From: Candidatus Kuenenia stuttgartensis
GTDB lineage: Bacteria; Planctomycetota; Planctomycetia; Pirellulales; UBA1268
Assembly: GCA_945890755.1 (NCBI GenBank)
Contig: CAMDDA010000006.1
Location: forward strand, 1 to 43,234
Reading direction: 5' to 3'
Length of the DNA stretch: 43,234 bases
Shown here: piece after piece, positions 10,815 through 20,320 of the stretch
Layout of the letters: each line of letters starts with the position of its first letter
Position numbering within the stretch: position 1 is the first letter of the stretch
Program-made: the position numbers and the translations under genes
The notes under the pieces: generated by a model
The model's database searches: none
What the model was told of the DNA's origin: nothing
Seen by the model: only the letters and a program-made list of their open reading frames with translations

Positions 10815-10855
10815 TCGGGGTTGCCCATGCCCCGACAGCCGGACGCTCGCTTAGG
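10815..10855 (+). repeat. Family C hairpin repeat, copy 2
   Basis: tCGGGGttgcccatgCCCCGacagCCGGACGCTCGCTtagg; matches 3175-3214. Confidence 0.7.
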
Positions 10856-10927
10856 GCATCCTGCCCTGCGCTCGCTCGGATGCCGCCCGCGGCCTGCTCG
10901 CGCTGATCATGCCGCGCCGTTGAGCGT

Positions 10928-11557
10928 TCAGCCGATCGGGAGCACGTGCCAGCCGGCACGGCGGCCGGCGGCAATGTCGAGCTCGGGGTCGTCACCCACG
11001 AGCACGAGCTCGGTCGGGCTGCGGCCGAGCCGCCGCTCCACCGTGCGGAAGAACTCGACGGCCGGCTTCCGCCAGCCGAGCTCCGACGAGGCGAAGACAT
11101 GATCGGCCCACGACAACGGCTCGATCAGCGGTGCGATTTCGAACAGTCGCTCGTCGAAATTGCTCGCGAGCGCCACCGTGAGCCCGGCATCGCGGGCGGC
11201 TCGCACGAGGTCGCGACCCGCGGGGATCGGCCGCCAGGCATCGGGCCGCCCGAAGTGGACCCAGAGATCATCGAAGATCGTGTCTCTCTGCGGCGCCGCG
11301 TCGAACACATCGGCCACGATCGCCCGCCACCGCTCCCGCTCCCGGCCGCCACTCGTGGCGAACGGGGGCACCGCGGCCGCGTCCAAGGCCTCCTGCCGCC
11401 GCCAGGCGGCCCGAAACCGGCGGTCGATGTCGGCGACATCGTGATCGATCCCGTGCCGCAGTGCGGCTGCGCGATAGGCCTCGGCCACCGCCGGCGCCGG
11501 TTCGACGAGCGTGCCCACCACGTCGAACACGATCGCCTGTGCGGCGGCGGGAAACAT
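10928..11557 (-). CDS. HAD-superfamily hydrolase
   Basis: IVFDVVGTLVEP (DxxxT variant), ALASNFDER, LVLVGDDPELDIAAGRRAGW. Confidence 0.85.
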   Translation of the reverse strand: MFPAAAQAIVFDVVGTLVEPAPAVAEAYRAAALRHGIDHDVADIDRRFRAAWRRQEALDAAAVPPFATSGGRERERWRAIVADVFDAAPQRDTIFDDLWVHFGRPDAWRPIPAGRDLVRAARDAGLTVALASNFDERLFEIAPLIEPLSWADHVFASSELGWRKPAVEFFRTVERRLGRSPTELVLVGDDPELDIAAGRRAGWHVLPIG

Positions 11558-13623
11558 CAGCGGCGGGGAATGAGTCCGAGGTCGAGGCCGAACACGAACA
11601 TCATCAGCGTGAGGATGAGGGCGAGGCCGAGGTACGAGAGCACCGCCACCACGTTCTCGCTCGGCGGCTTCCCGCGAATGAGTTCGTACACCAAAAACAC
11701 CATATGCCCGCCGTCGAGCACGGGGATGGGCAGAAAATTCACGACCGCGAGATTCGCGCTGAGCATCGTCAAAAACAGGAGCAGACGCCCGAATCCCTCC
11801 TGGGCCGACCGGCCGGCCTGCTTGGCTATCTCGATGGGACCGCCGAGCAGCCGGGGGCTGATCTGGTTGCTCGTGAGCTTTTGGAGAAAGCTGTAGACGA
11901 GCGACAGGTCCTCCATGGCCTTACGGCTGCCGCGGGCAAAGGCCGCTCCGACCGATCCTGCCCGCACCGTCTTATAGACCGGGTCGAACACGAGGCCACG
12001 ATCGACGACGAACCGATCGGCTGCCGCAACGGGCACCAGGTCGACGTCACGCCGGCCGGCGTCGTTCTCGACCGTGAGCCGAAGGGTGGTGTCGGCAGGC
12101 ACCCGCTGGAGCACGGCGGCCACAGCCACCCAGTTTGGCGCCTGCTCCGACAGTTCGACGCCGGCGTCTGGCTCGTCGGCCTTGGCATCGGGGTCGATGA
12201 ACCGGGCTCGCACCACCCGGTCCCCCGCCGTGATGTCGGCCGCAGCTGCCGGACTGCCGGGCTCGACCGCAGCCACGACGGAGTCCACCACCAGCGCGAT
12301 GCCGAGTGAACCGATCGAGGCCGGGCTGGACGGCCAGTTGGCTTCGTTGTCGATCCAGGTCACGGCCCGCGGCGTGATCTCCAACTCGCGATTGGCGGCG
12401 TTGTCGCGGCCGATCGTGAGCGTCACGGTCTGTCCGGCACGGGCCGCGAGTCGCGCGTCGAGCGTGAGCGGGTCGCCGAGCGGTTCACCATCGACCGCCA
12501 CCAGCCGGTCCCCCGCCGCGAGTCCGGCCACCGCCGCCGGTGAGCCGTCCTGAACGGCGGAGATCGCGCGCGGTGTCATCACCAGGCCGACCGTGCGGGC
12601 GGGCTCGGCCGGCAGTTCGATCGAGAGCGTCTCGGCCGGGCCGTCCGGCTGCCCGCCCGCGGGTCGACGCGCCACGGTCAGCGTCACCGGCTTCGACATG
12701 GCCCGTGAGAGCGTGGCAATCAGTTCGGCGTACGACGCCACCGGCGTGCCATCGACCGCTTGAATCGTGTCGCCCCCCGCGAGCGCGGGCGTGGCGGCGG
12801 CCGCACCGCCGATGAGGCCCTTGCGCAGGTCGGCCGGGAGGGTGAGCGAGAGCGGGTTCGTGACGCCGATCGTCGGGGCGCCGAGATCGGTGTCGGGCTT
12901 CAGCAGCACGGTGCGGGTGGTGTCGTCGGCGGGCCGGCGAACCGTGAACTCGATCCCCTTGGCCACGCTGCCGACTGTCACGCCGTGTCGCAGGTCGTTG
13001 AAGATCGGATCCTTGCGGCTGCCGATCGCCGTGATCTCGTCGCCCGTCCGCAGGCCGGCCCGCCAGGCCGCGCCGCCCGGACGCACGCTCGACATCGCGC
13101 AAGTCATCTCGCGCACGCCGAGGCCGAAGGCCCACGACGCCATCAACACGGCGAAGATCACGTTCATGATCACGCCGGCTGAAATGATCGCCATCCGCTT
13201 GGGCACGCTCTGGGCCGGGTAGCTGCGGGGATCCCAGGCCGGATGCGGGCCGGCCGTCGGCTCGGGGGGCAGGTCGCCGGAGAGCCGGGCCCGCTCCGCC
13301 TCGGCCGCCGCCGCCGCGGGGTTGTCGTCCTGGCCGAGCATCTTCACGTAGCCGCCGAGCGGCAGGGCGCCGATGCCATACTCCGTCTCGCCCCACTTGA
13401 AGCTGCAGATCTTGGCGCCGCCGACATCGAAGCCGAGATAGAACTTCTCGCACTTCACACCGCAGGCCTTGGCGACGAGGAAATGGCCCAGTTCGTGGAC
13501 GAAGATCACGAACCCGAGGCCGCCGGCCACCTGGAACACGACCCACCAGTTGGCGGGCTGGGCCAGCCATTCCGCCCACGTTGCCGCGATGCAGGGAGCG
13601 ATTCCCGTCAGACCATTGCCCAC
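11557..13623 (-). CDS. rseP: RseP-type site-2 intramembrane zinc metalloprotease with multiple PDZ-like modules
   Basis: FVHELGHFLVAKACGV, ALPLGGYVKM, C-terminal NFLPIPVLDGGHMVFLVYELIRGKP; GTG start at 13623 inferred, overlapping the dxr 3' end. Confidence 0.9.
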   Translation of the reverse strand: MGNGLTGIAPCIAATWAEWLAQPANWWVVFQVAGGLGFVIFVHELGHFLVAKACGVKCEKFYLGFDVGGAKICSFKWGETEYGIGALPLGGYVKMLGQDDNPAAAAAEAERARLSGDLPPEPTAGPHPAWDPRSYPAQSVPKRMAIISAGVIMNVIFAVLMASWAFGLGVREMTCAMSSVRPGGAAWRAGLRTGDEITAIGSRKDPIFNDLRHGVTVGSVAKGIEFTVRRPADDTTRTVLLKPDTDLGAPTIGVTNPLSLTLPADLRKGLIGGAAAATPALAGGDTIQAVDGTPVASYAELIATLSRAMSKPVTLTVARRPAGGQPDGPAETLSIELPAEPARTVGLVMTPRAISAVQDGSPAAVAGLAAGDRLVAVDGEPLGDPLTLDARLAARAGQTVTLTIGRDNAANRELEITPRAVTWIDNEANWPSSPASIGSLGIALVVDSVVAAVEPGSPAAAADITAGDRVVRARFIDPDAKADEPDAGVELSEQAPNWVAVAAVLQRVPADTTLRLTVENDAGRRDVDLVPVAAADRFVVDRGLVFDPVYKTVRAGSVGAAFARGSRKAMEDLSLVYSFLQKLTSNQISPRLLGGPIEIAKQAGRSAQEGFGRLLLFLTMLSANLAVVNFLPIPVLDGGHMVFLVYELIRGKPPSENVVAVLSYLGLALILTLMMFVFGLDLGLIPRR

Positions 13624-14825
13624 TTGACGACCTCCTGTCTGGCCCAGGCGTCGAGCCGCAGCACCTCGTCGAGGGTCGGCTCCGCCTGATGCGGATGCTC
13701 TTCGAGCAGCCGCGCACAAATGTCCGTAATGTCGGTGAATGCGATGGCGCCGTCGAGGAAGCCGCGAACGGCCTCCTCGTTGGCGGCGTTGAGCACGGCC
13801 CCTGCCGTGCCGCCGCGGGCCGCTGCTTCGTACCCCAGTCGCACGGCCGGAAACCGCGCGAGATCCGGGGGCTCGAAGTCGAGCCGCGCCGCCTGGGTGA
13901 AGTCCATCCGCCGCGCCGGTCCCGGGAGCCGTTCGGGATACGAGAGCGCGTATTGAATCGGGAGTCGCATGTCGGGAGGGCTGAGCTGGGCGATCACCGA
14001 GCCGTCGACGAACTCCACCAGCGAGTGCACGATCGACTGCGGGTGCACCACCACGCCGAGTTTTTCGGCCGGCGTGTCGAAGAGCCAGCGGGCTTCGATC
14101 AGCTCCAGCGCCTTGTTCATCATCGTGGCGGAGTCGACCGTGATTTTCGGTCCCATCGACCAGGTGGGATGTCGCAGCGCCTCGGCCGGCGTCACCGTGG
14201 CGAGCGACTCGCGGGAGCGCGTGCGAAACGGTCCGCCGCTGGCGGTGAGCAGAATGCGGGCCACCTCGGCAGGCTGTCCCGAGCAGAGGGCCTGATGGAT
14301 GGCGGAGTGTTCGCTGTCCACCGGCAGGATCGTCGCTCCGGAGTCCGCGGCCAGCCGCATGACGAGCGGCCCGGCCATCACGAGCGTCTCCTTGTTGGCC
14401 AGGGCGACGGTCTTGCCGGCGGCCACGGCCGCCCACGTGCTCCGCAGACCGGCGGCGCCGACGATCGCCGACACGACCCGATCGACCACCGGGGCCGCCA
14501 CGAGGTCGTCGAGCGCCTCTTCGCCGACCGCCAGCTGCGTGCCCGGCGGCAGGCTGTCCGCGCCGATCTTGGCGGCGGCAGCGGGGTCGGTCACGACCAC
14601 CCACCGCGGGCGAAACTCGCGGGCTTGCTCGAGGAGGAGACCGACGCTGCGGCGGGCCGCAAGCAGATGCGGCACGAACCTCCCTCCGGAGGAGGTGATC
14701 ACGTCGAGCGTGCTCTTCCCGATGCTCCCTGTGGAACCCAGCACTGCGACGGCAAGCCCGCCCCATGGCGGGCGTGTCGGCGTCGGTGGCCCCGCGGGGG
14801 CGGAACCGCTGGGGCGGAACGGCAT
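13608..14825 (-). CDS. dxr: 1-deoxy-D-xylulose-5-phosphate reductoisomerase
   Basis: AVLGSTGSIGKSTLDVI, ILPVDSEHSAIHQAL, LTASGGPFR, HPTWSMGPKITVDSATMMNKALELIEARWLF, MRLPIQYALSYPER. Confidence 0.97.
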   Translation of the reverse strand: MPFRPSGSAPAGPPTPTRPPWGGLAVAVLGSTGSIGKSTLDVITSSGGRFVPHLLAARRSVGLLLEQAREFRPRWVVVTDPAAAAKIGADSLPPGTQLAVGEEALDDLVAAPVVDRVVSAIVGAAGLRSTWAAVAAGKTVALANKETLVMAGPLVMRLAADSGATILPVDSEHSAIHQALCSGQPAEVARILLTASGGPFRTRSRESLATVTPAEALRHPTWSMGPKITVDSATMMNKALELIEARWLFDTPAEKLGVVVHPQSIVHSLVEFVDGSVIAQLSPPDMRLPIQYALSYPERLPGPARRMDFTQAARLDFEPPDLARFPAVRLGYEAAARGGTAGAVLNAANEEAVRGFLDGAIAFTDITDICARLLEEHPHQAEPTLDEVLRLDAWARQEVVKWAMV

Positions 14826-15028
14826 GATGTGGGCGTTCGGAGGGAGGAACCAGATAACAAAAGCTTAGAAAAACCGGACTTCAACTTCCACATCGGCTTT
14901 CAAACTGCCGGCCGGCGACCCCCATTCACCCGTTTGCCGGGGGATGTGCCGAGCGTTTGTCGGGCGGTCTGCCCGCACATACCATTGAATACTGCGGAAT
15001 TCCCCCGCGGCACCACCCCGGACACCCG

Positions 15029-17101
15029 ATGACAAAACGACGCGAAACCCCCAAGCGGCCCGGCGATCGTCGGCCGGCTTTGGGAGGGAATCTGGTCTGG
15101 TCGCTGATTGCCGCCGGCGCGGCCAGCCTGTTTGCCTTGAGTCTGATCGGCACGACGCCGGACCTCGAACTCCCCTACAGCGACCTGGAGCGGTTGATCG
15201 TGGCCGCCGATGCGTCGGGGAGCGACCAGTGGGTCACCGTCGAGCGAAACGGCGTGTCGGGCCGGTCCGAGGCCCGCTACGGCAGCCTGCACGACGTGGT
15301 CATCGGCGCATTTCAGGTGTCTGGCAAGGTTCGCGAACCCAATGCGGCCAAGGCCGCCGATGCCACCGAGCCGCCGCCGGTCGGTCGCGGCACCTCGTCC
15401 GTCCGGCGGTTCACCACCGCCAAACTCCCGAGCGAGAACTCCGAGTCGGGGCTGATGCGGCTGCTCAAGGAGCATGGCGTGCCCTTCCGCTACGAGGATC
15501 CGCCGAGCGCGTGGCGAAACTGGCTGCCGATGCTCGTGCTCACCGGGCTCTTCGGCGTACTGCTCTTCGTGATGATGCGGCGACTCGGCGGTGCGGGGAG
15601 TCCGATGGCCTTCGGCCGCAGCCGCGGCAAGATGTATGCGCAGGAGGACCTCGGGATCACGTTCGACGACATCGCCGGGATCGACGAGGCAGTCGACGAA
15701 CTGCGGGAGGTCGTGGAGTTTCTCCGCAGCCCCGAAAAGTATCAGACGCTCGGCGGCCACATCCCCAAGGGTGTGCTCCTGGTGGGCCCGCCGGGCACGG
15801 GCAAGACGCTCCTGGCCAAGGCGATCGCAGGCGAGGCCGGCGTGCCCTTCTTCGGCCTGTCGGGCAGCGACTTCGTGGAGATGTTCGTGGGCGTCGGTGC
15901 AGCGCGGGTGCGTGACATGTTCCAACAGGCGGCGGCGAAGGCCCCGTGCATCATCTTCATCGACGAACTCGACGCGCTGGGCAAGACCCGTGGCACGAGC
16001 GTGGTCGGCGGTCACGACGAACGGGAGCAGACGCTCAACGCCCTGCTCGTGGAGATGGACGGCTTCGGCAGCAACAGCGGCGTGATCGTGCTCGCAGCGA
16101 CCAACCGTCCCGAGACGCTCGATCCGGCGCTCCTGCGGCCGGGCCGGTTCGATCGCCACGTGCTCGTCGATCGGCCGGATGTCCGCGGCCGCGAGGCGAT
16201 CCTGCGGGTGCATATCGCCAACGTGAAACTCGACCCGAGCGTCGATGTCGAGCAGATCGCCAGGATCACGTCGGGCTTCGTGGGAGCCGATCTCGCCAAC
16301 CTCGTCAACGAGGCGGCGCTGCTCGCGGCCCGCAACGACAAGACCGCCGTCGGCATGGAGGAGTTCAACGAGGGCGTCGAGCGGGTGACGGCCGGGCTCG
16401 AGAAAAAGAAGCGCGTGATCCATGAAGACGAGAAGAAGCGGGTGGCCTACCACGAGGCGGCCCATGCCCTCGTGGCGTTTTCGCTGCCCAACACCGATCC
16501 CGTGCACAAGGTGTCGATCATCCCCCGCGGCCTCGCGGCCCTCGGCTACACGATGCAGCGGCCCGAAGACGACCGCTACCTGCTCACGCAGAGTGAACTG
16601 GAGAGCCGCATCCAGGTGCTTCTGGCCGGCACGATCGCCGAGGAGTTGGTGTATGCCGACGTCTCGACCGGAGCCCAAAACGACCTGGAGCGGGCCAGCG
16701 AGATCGCCCGGTCGATGGTGATGGACTACGGCATGAGCCGGCTGGGCCGGGTGACCTACCGCGAGAACCCGCGGTCGCCGTTCCTCGCCGGTGCGGGCTC
16801 CGAGATGCCGGCCGCCCGCAGCCACAGCGAGCAGACGGCCCGCGAGATCGACGAGGAGGTGCGGCGGATCATCGACGCCTCGATGGAGAAGGTGCGGCGG
16901 ATCATTGAGGCGCGACGGGCGGCCCTGGAGGCGGTGACGGGGCGGCTGATCGAATGCGAGGTGATCGACGGTGCCGAACTCAAGGCGATCGTGGATGCTG
17001 CCATGGGAGTGCCCCAGATCGTGCCGGGCACGGATACCGACCGGCGGCCGCTGCGACCGGTGGCCGATCCCGAGGCGGCAGCCGGCTCGGCCGAGGCCTG
17101 A
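15029..17101 (+). CDS. ftsH: ATP-dependent zinc metalloprotease FtsH
   Basis: [64 protein letters not shown]. Confidence 0.97.
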   Translation: MTKRRETPKRPGDRRPALGGNLVWSLIAAGAASLFALSLIGTTPDLELPYSDLERLIVAADASGSDQWVTVERNGVSGRSEARYGSLHDVVIGAFQVSGKVREPNAAKAADATEPPPVGRGTSSVRRFTTAKLPSENSESGLMRLLKEHGVPFRYEDPPSAWRNWLPMLVLTGLFGVLLFVMMRRLGGAGSPMAFGRSRGKMYAQEDLGITFDDIAGIDEAVDELREVVEFLRSPEKYQTLGGHIPKGVLLVGPPGTGKTLLAKAIAGEAGVPFFGLSGSDFVEMFVGVGAARVRDMFQQAAAKAPCIIFIDELDALGKTRGTSVVGGHDEREQTLNALLVEMDGFGSNSGVIVLAATNRPETLDPALLRPGRFDRHVLVDRPDVRGREAILRVHIANVKLDPSVDVEQIARITSGFVGADLANLVNEAALLAARNDKTAVGMEEFNEGVERVTAGLEKKKRVIHEDEKKRVAYHEAAHALVAFSLPNTDPVHKVSIIPRGLAALGYTMQRPEDDRYLLTQSELESRIQVLLAGTIAEELVYADVSTGAQNDLERASEIARSMVMDYGMSRLGRVTYRENPRSPFLAGAGSEMPAARSHSEQTAREIDEEVRRIIDASMEKVRRIIEARRAALEAVTGRLIECEVIDGAELKAIVDAAMGVPQIVPGTDTDRRPLRPVADPEAAAGSAEA

Positions 17102-17278
17102 CGAGGCCCGAAGCGGGCAGGGCCGTTGGCCCCGACAACCGTCACGATCGCCGCATGCTGCCCGAGCGGCAGCGGCCTCCAGCCGAAGTGGCCTGCCGGT
17201 CGATGAGCGACACAGGCTCTGGCGGTTGTTCGCCTGTGGCCCTGTTCCCATACCCTGTCAGCCGGTCGTTGGCCTCTC

Positions 17279-17515
17279 ATGTGGAAGAGCGTGTTTCTCG
17301 CGTCCGGTATCTTTGCCACGGTCGTCGGCTTCGAGATGCTGCTCATCGACTCCGCCGTCATCCTGCCGATCGACGGCCAGGGCACGCCGCGGCAGTTCAC
17401 CGCGCCCGACTGGGCCCCGTGGACGCTCCTTTCCGCGGGCGCCGTGACGATCCTCCATCTCTGCACGTCGGTGAGGGGTGCGTCGTCCGCACCGCCGCCG
17501 CGGTTCCACGGCTAG
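17279..17515 (+). CDS. Small predicted membrane protein, unknown function
   Basis: 78 aa with two hydrophobic stretches (VFLASGIFATVVGFEMLLIDSAVIL; WTLLSAGAVTILHLC). Confidence 0.55.
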   Translation: MWKSVFLASGIFATVVGFEMLLIDSAVILPIDGQGTPRQFTAPDWAPWTLLSAGAVTILHLCTSVRGASSAPPPRFHG

Positions 17516-17556
17516 GCGGACGGCGGCGGCACACTACGATTCGGGTGGCCAGTCGC

Positions 17557-17958
17557 ATGATCACCACCGCCACTCGTCCGCCGCGCGACACCGTGATCTA
17601 CGACGGACACTGTCGGTTTTGTCGCAGCCAGATCGCAGTGCTTCGTCGGCTGGATCTGGGCGGCAGTCTCGAGTTTGTATCGCAGCACGACCCGAGCGTG
17701 CCGCGGGACTATCCGGAACTGTCGGCGGATGATCTGCACGCGCAGATGTTCGTGATCGACCGCGCCGGTCGGGCTCGTGGCGGCGCCGAGGCGGTGCGGT
17801 ATCTATCGCGGCGGCTGCCTTTGCTGTGGCCGCTCGCGGTGTTGCTGCACGTGCCGGGCAGCCTGCCGGTGTGGTCGGCGGCGTACCGATTCGTGGCCCG
17901 CCATCGCTTTCGTATCGCCGGCAGTTGCGACGACGGCACGTGCCGGCTCCCGCCGTGA
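17557..17958 (+). CDS. DCC-family thiol-disulfide oxidoreductase (DUF393)
   Basis: VIYDGHCRFCRSQIAVLRRLD with CXXC, C-terminal WSAAYRFVARHRFRI. Confidence 0.88.
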   Translation: MITTATRPPRDTVIYDGHCRFCRSQIAVLRRLDLGGSLEFVSQHDPSVPRDYPELSADDLHAQMFVIDRAGRARGGAEAVRYLSRRLPLLWPLAVLLHVPGSLPVWSAAYRFVARHRFRIAGSCDDGTCRLPP

Positions 17959-17961
17959 GGA

Positions 17962-18187
17962 ATCCCCCGGCTTGCGCCTGGGGGCTTGTATGGGGACGAA
18001 TTCGCCCGCTTTCATACAAGCCCTGAGCGCAAGCGCGGGGATGCGGTGGCCAGGAACGTGATCCCCCGGCTTGCGCCTGGGGGCTTGTATGGGGACGAAT
18101 TTGCCCGCTTTCATACAAGCCCTGAGCGCAAGCGAGGGGATGCGGCTGCCAGGAACGCGATCCCCCGGCTTGTGCCTGGGGGCTTCC
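17962..18187. repeat. Tandem 99-bp composite array of family A hairpins (A1 - orientation at 17962, 18061, 18160; A2 + orientation at 18013-18042 and 18112-18141)
   Basis: atcccccggcttg(c/t)gcctgggggctt at exact 99-bp spacing with shared spacer ggggacgaatttgcccgctttcatacaagccctgagcgcaagcg. Confidence 0.93.
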
Positions 18188-18198
18188 TTGCGACGTGC

Positions 18199-19257
18199 TT
18201 ATTCGGCGTCGGCTGCGTCGTCGGCGTCCGGAGCACCGATGTCCTTCAGCAGCCGCGTCATCGTGTTGGCGTGCACGCCGAGCAGCTTCGCGGCCCGGGC
18301 CTTGTGGCCGCGGGTGATCTCGAGGGCTTCTTTGATCGCCTGCTCACGCAGCTTGGCGAGATCGAGGCAGGGAAGCTTGCCAGAGGACACCTGCGCGACC
18401 GAACGCACGGGCACTTTCGGCTCGGTCTGCAGCACATACGCCTGCTCGATCGCGTGCTCCAGCTGCCGCACGTTGCCCGGCCACTGGAAGCTGCAAAATT
18501 CCGCCAGGGCATCGGCGCTCGGCTCCCAGACGGGCAGGCGATACCGATCTGCGAACTTCTGGGCGAAGAACTCGATGAACTGCGGGATGTCTTCCTTCCG
18601 CTCGCGGAGCGGCGGCACCCGTAATTCGATCATGTTGAGACGGTAGTAGAGATCCTCGCGGAACGTCCCCTTCTCGACCTCCTGCTCGAGGTCGCGATTG
18701 GTGGCCGCGACGATCTGCACGTCGATCGGCACGGGCTCCGTGGCACCGACGGGAATCACCTCGCGCTGCTGGAGCACGCGGAGCAATTTGGGCTGCAGTT
18801 CGGGCGGCATCTCCCCGATCTCGTCGAGGAACACCACGCCTCCCTGGGCGGCGCGGAAGATGCCCAGCGAGCGGCCGGCGGCGCCGGTGAACGCGCCCTT
18901 CTCGTGACCGAAGAGCTGGCTCTCGGCAAGCGTCGGCGTGAGCGCGGCGCAATTGACGGGGATGAATGCCTTGGAGCGGCGTGGGCCACTGCGATGCAGG
19001 AGCCGTGCCCAGAGTTCCTTGCCGGTGCCGGTCTCGCCGCTGACGAGCACGGTGCACTCGACTTCGGCGGCGCGTTCGATCGACTTCGCGATCCGCCGCA
19101 TTGCGGCGTTCGATCCCAGCACCCAGTTCGAGGTCGGGGCGACGGCGGGTGATTTCACGCCACGGTCATCGACGGCGATCGCCGGATCGAGCGACCCACC
19201 GCGCGGATCGCGTCCAGCCGATTCGCTCGCGCGGAAGCTTAGTGGGCGAATGGCCAT
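18199..19257 (-). CDS. Sigma-54-dependent transcriptional activator (NtrC-type AAA+ with C-terminal Fis-like HTH, no receiver domain)
   Basis: GETGTGKELWARLLH, GHEKGAFTGA, FLDEIGEM, PPLRERKEDIPQF, WPGNVRQLEHAIEQA, C-terminal HTH ALEITRGHKARAAKLLGVHANTMTRLL. Confidence 0.92.
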   Translation of the reverse strand: MAIRPLSFRASESAGRDPRGGSLDPAIAVDDRGVKSPAVAPTSNWVLGSNAAMRRIAKSIERAAEVECTVLVSGETGTGKELWARLLHRSGPRRSKAFIPVNCAALTPTLAESQLFGHEKGAFTGAAGRSLGIFRAAQGGVVFLDEIGEMPPELQPKLLRVLQQREVIPVGATEPVPIDVQIVAATNRDLEQEVEKGTFREDLYYRLNMIELRVPPLRERKEDIPQFIEFFAQKFADRYRLPVWEPSADALAEFCSFQWPGNVRQLEHAIEQAYVLQTEPKVPVRSVAQVSSGKLPCLDLAKLREQAIKEALEITRGHKARAAKLLGVHANTMTRLLKDIGAPDADDAADAE

Positions 19258-19440
19258 GATCTGCGGCCTTGCGATCGTTTTCGGAAATCGGGATGACAAA
19301 GGTGTCCAGCCCGCCTCAACACGATTGAGTATCGCGCTTGCCGAGGCCGGATGCAATCTCCAGGACCACAAAATCCAGGAATTTATCCGGTGTTCCCCGG
19401 CCCGTCCGGCAAACCGGGTGGATTTCGCTGGAAAATGGGG

Positions 19441-20196
19441 TTATTTGGGTCGTTCGGCACCCTCGCGCACACCCCAAAATAGCAGGTGCTGCCAGGGCAG
19501 GCGGTCGAATTCCCGGGTCAGTTCGAAGCCTGCGGGCTCCAGTTCGGCCCGGACCTGGGCCTTGGTCATCTTGTGAAGTGGCTTGATCGGCACGGCCGGA
19601 TCCTCGCCGCGAAACTCCGCCAGCACCAACTGGCCCCCGTCGGCAAGGCTCTCGCGAATCCGGGCGAGCATGGCCTCAGGATGCGAGAACTCGTGATAGA
19701 CATCCACGCACAGCACGACGTCGAGTTCACCCGCGGGAAGCCGCGGATCGATCGGCGTGCTCAGCACCGGCCGGATGTTTCGCAGTCCCTCCGCCGCGGC
19801 CCGTTCGGCGAGCATTCGCAGCATCTCGGGCTGGATGTCGACGGCATAGACCGTGCCCCGGGGGCCAACCTGACGAGCGAGCTCAACCGTGTAAAAGCCG
19901 TTGCCGCAGCCCAAGTCGCACACCTTCTGTCCGGGCTTGATGGCGAGCGCCTCCAGCAGCATCCGGCAGTCTTCCTCCCGCTGGCGACTCTCACGCACGA
20001 GCCACGGTGCACCGGTGTAGTGCATGGTCTGCGCGATCTCGCGGCCCATGTGATGGGTCTGCGGAGGCGGGATCGGCTCGGCGCGGTCGATGGCCATGTC
20101 GATCGCCACGGCAGGCGGCGCGACGACGGCCTGGCCGTAGGCAACGGAGGCCGCGAGCGAGCCGACGAGAACCGCGAACGATGTGAGGATCCGCAT
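19441..20196 (-). CDS. Class I SAM-dependent methyltransferase with N-terminal signal peptide
   Basis: MRILTSFAVLVGSLAASVAYGQA signal, VCDLGCGNGFYTVELARQVGPRGTVYAVDIQPEML, DVVLCVDVYHEF. Confidence 0.85.
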   Translation of the reverse strand: MRILTSFAVLVGSLAASVAYGQAVVAPPAVAIDMAIDRAEPIPPPQTHHMGREIAQTMHYTGAPWLVRESRQREEDCRMLLEALAIKPGQKVCDLGCGNGFYTVELARQVGPRGTVYAVDIQPEMLRMLAERAAAEGLRNIRPVLSTPIDPRLPAGELDVVLCVDVYHEFSHPEAMLARIRESLADGGQLVLAEFRGEDPAVPIKPLHKMTKAQVRAELEPAGFELTREFDRLPWQHLLFWGVREGAERPK

Positions 20197-20231
20197 GGTG
20201 GAAGTGTAGCGGAACGTGGGATCCCCTCGCT

Positions 20232-20302
20232 CATACAAGCCCCCAGGCGCAAGCCGGGGGATCGATTCTGCATACAAGCCCCCAGGCGCAAGCCGGGGGA
20301 TT
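20232..20302 (+). repeat. Family A1 hairpins, two tandem + orientation copies (20232-20263, 20271-20302)
   Basis: catacaagcccccaggcgcaagccgggggat twice. Confidence 0.92.
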
Positions 20303-20320
20303 CTGGACGTCAATCCTGCG

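Noticed and set aside
14900-17251. 783-aa - strand ORF opposite ftsH
   Set aside because: GC-rich codon-shadow ORF; ftsH on the + strand is unambiguous.
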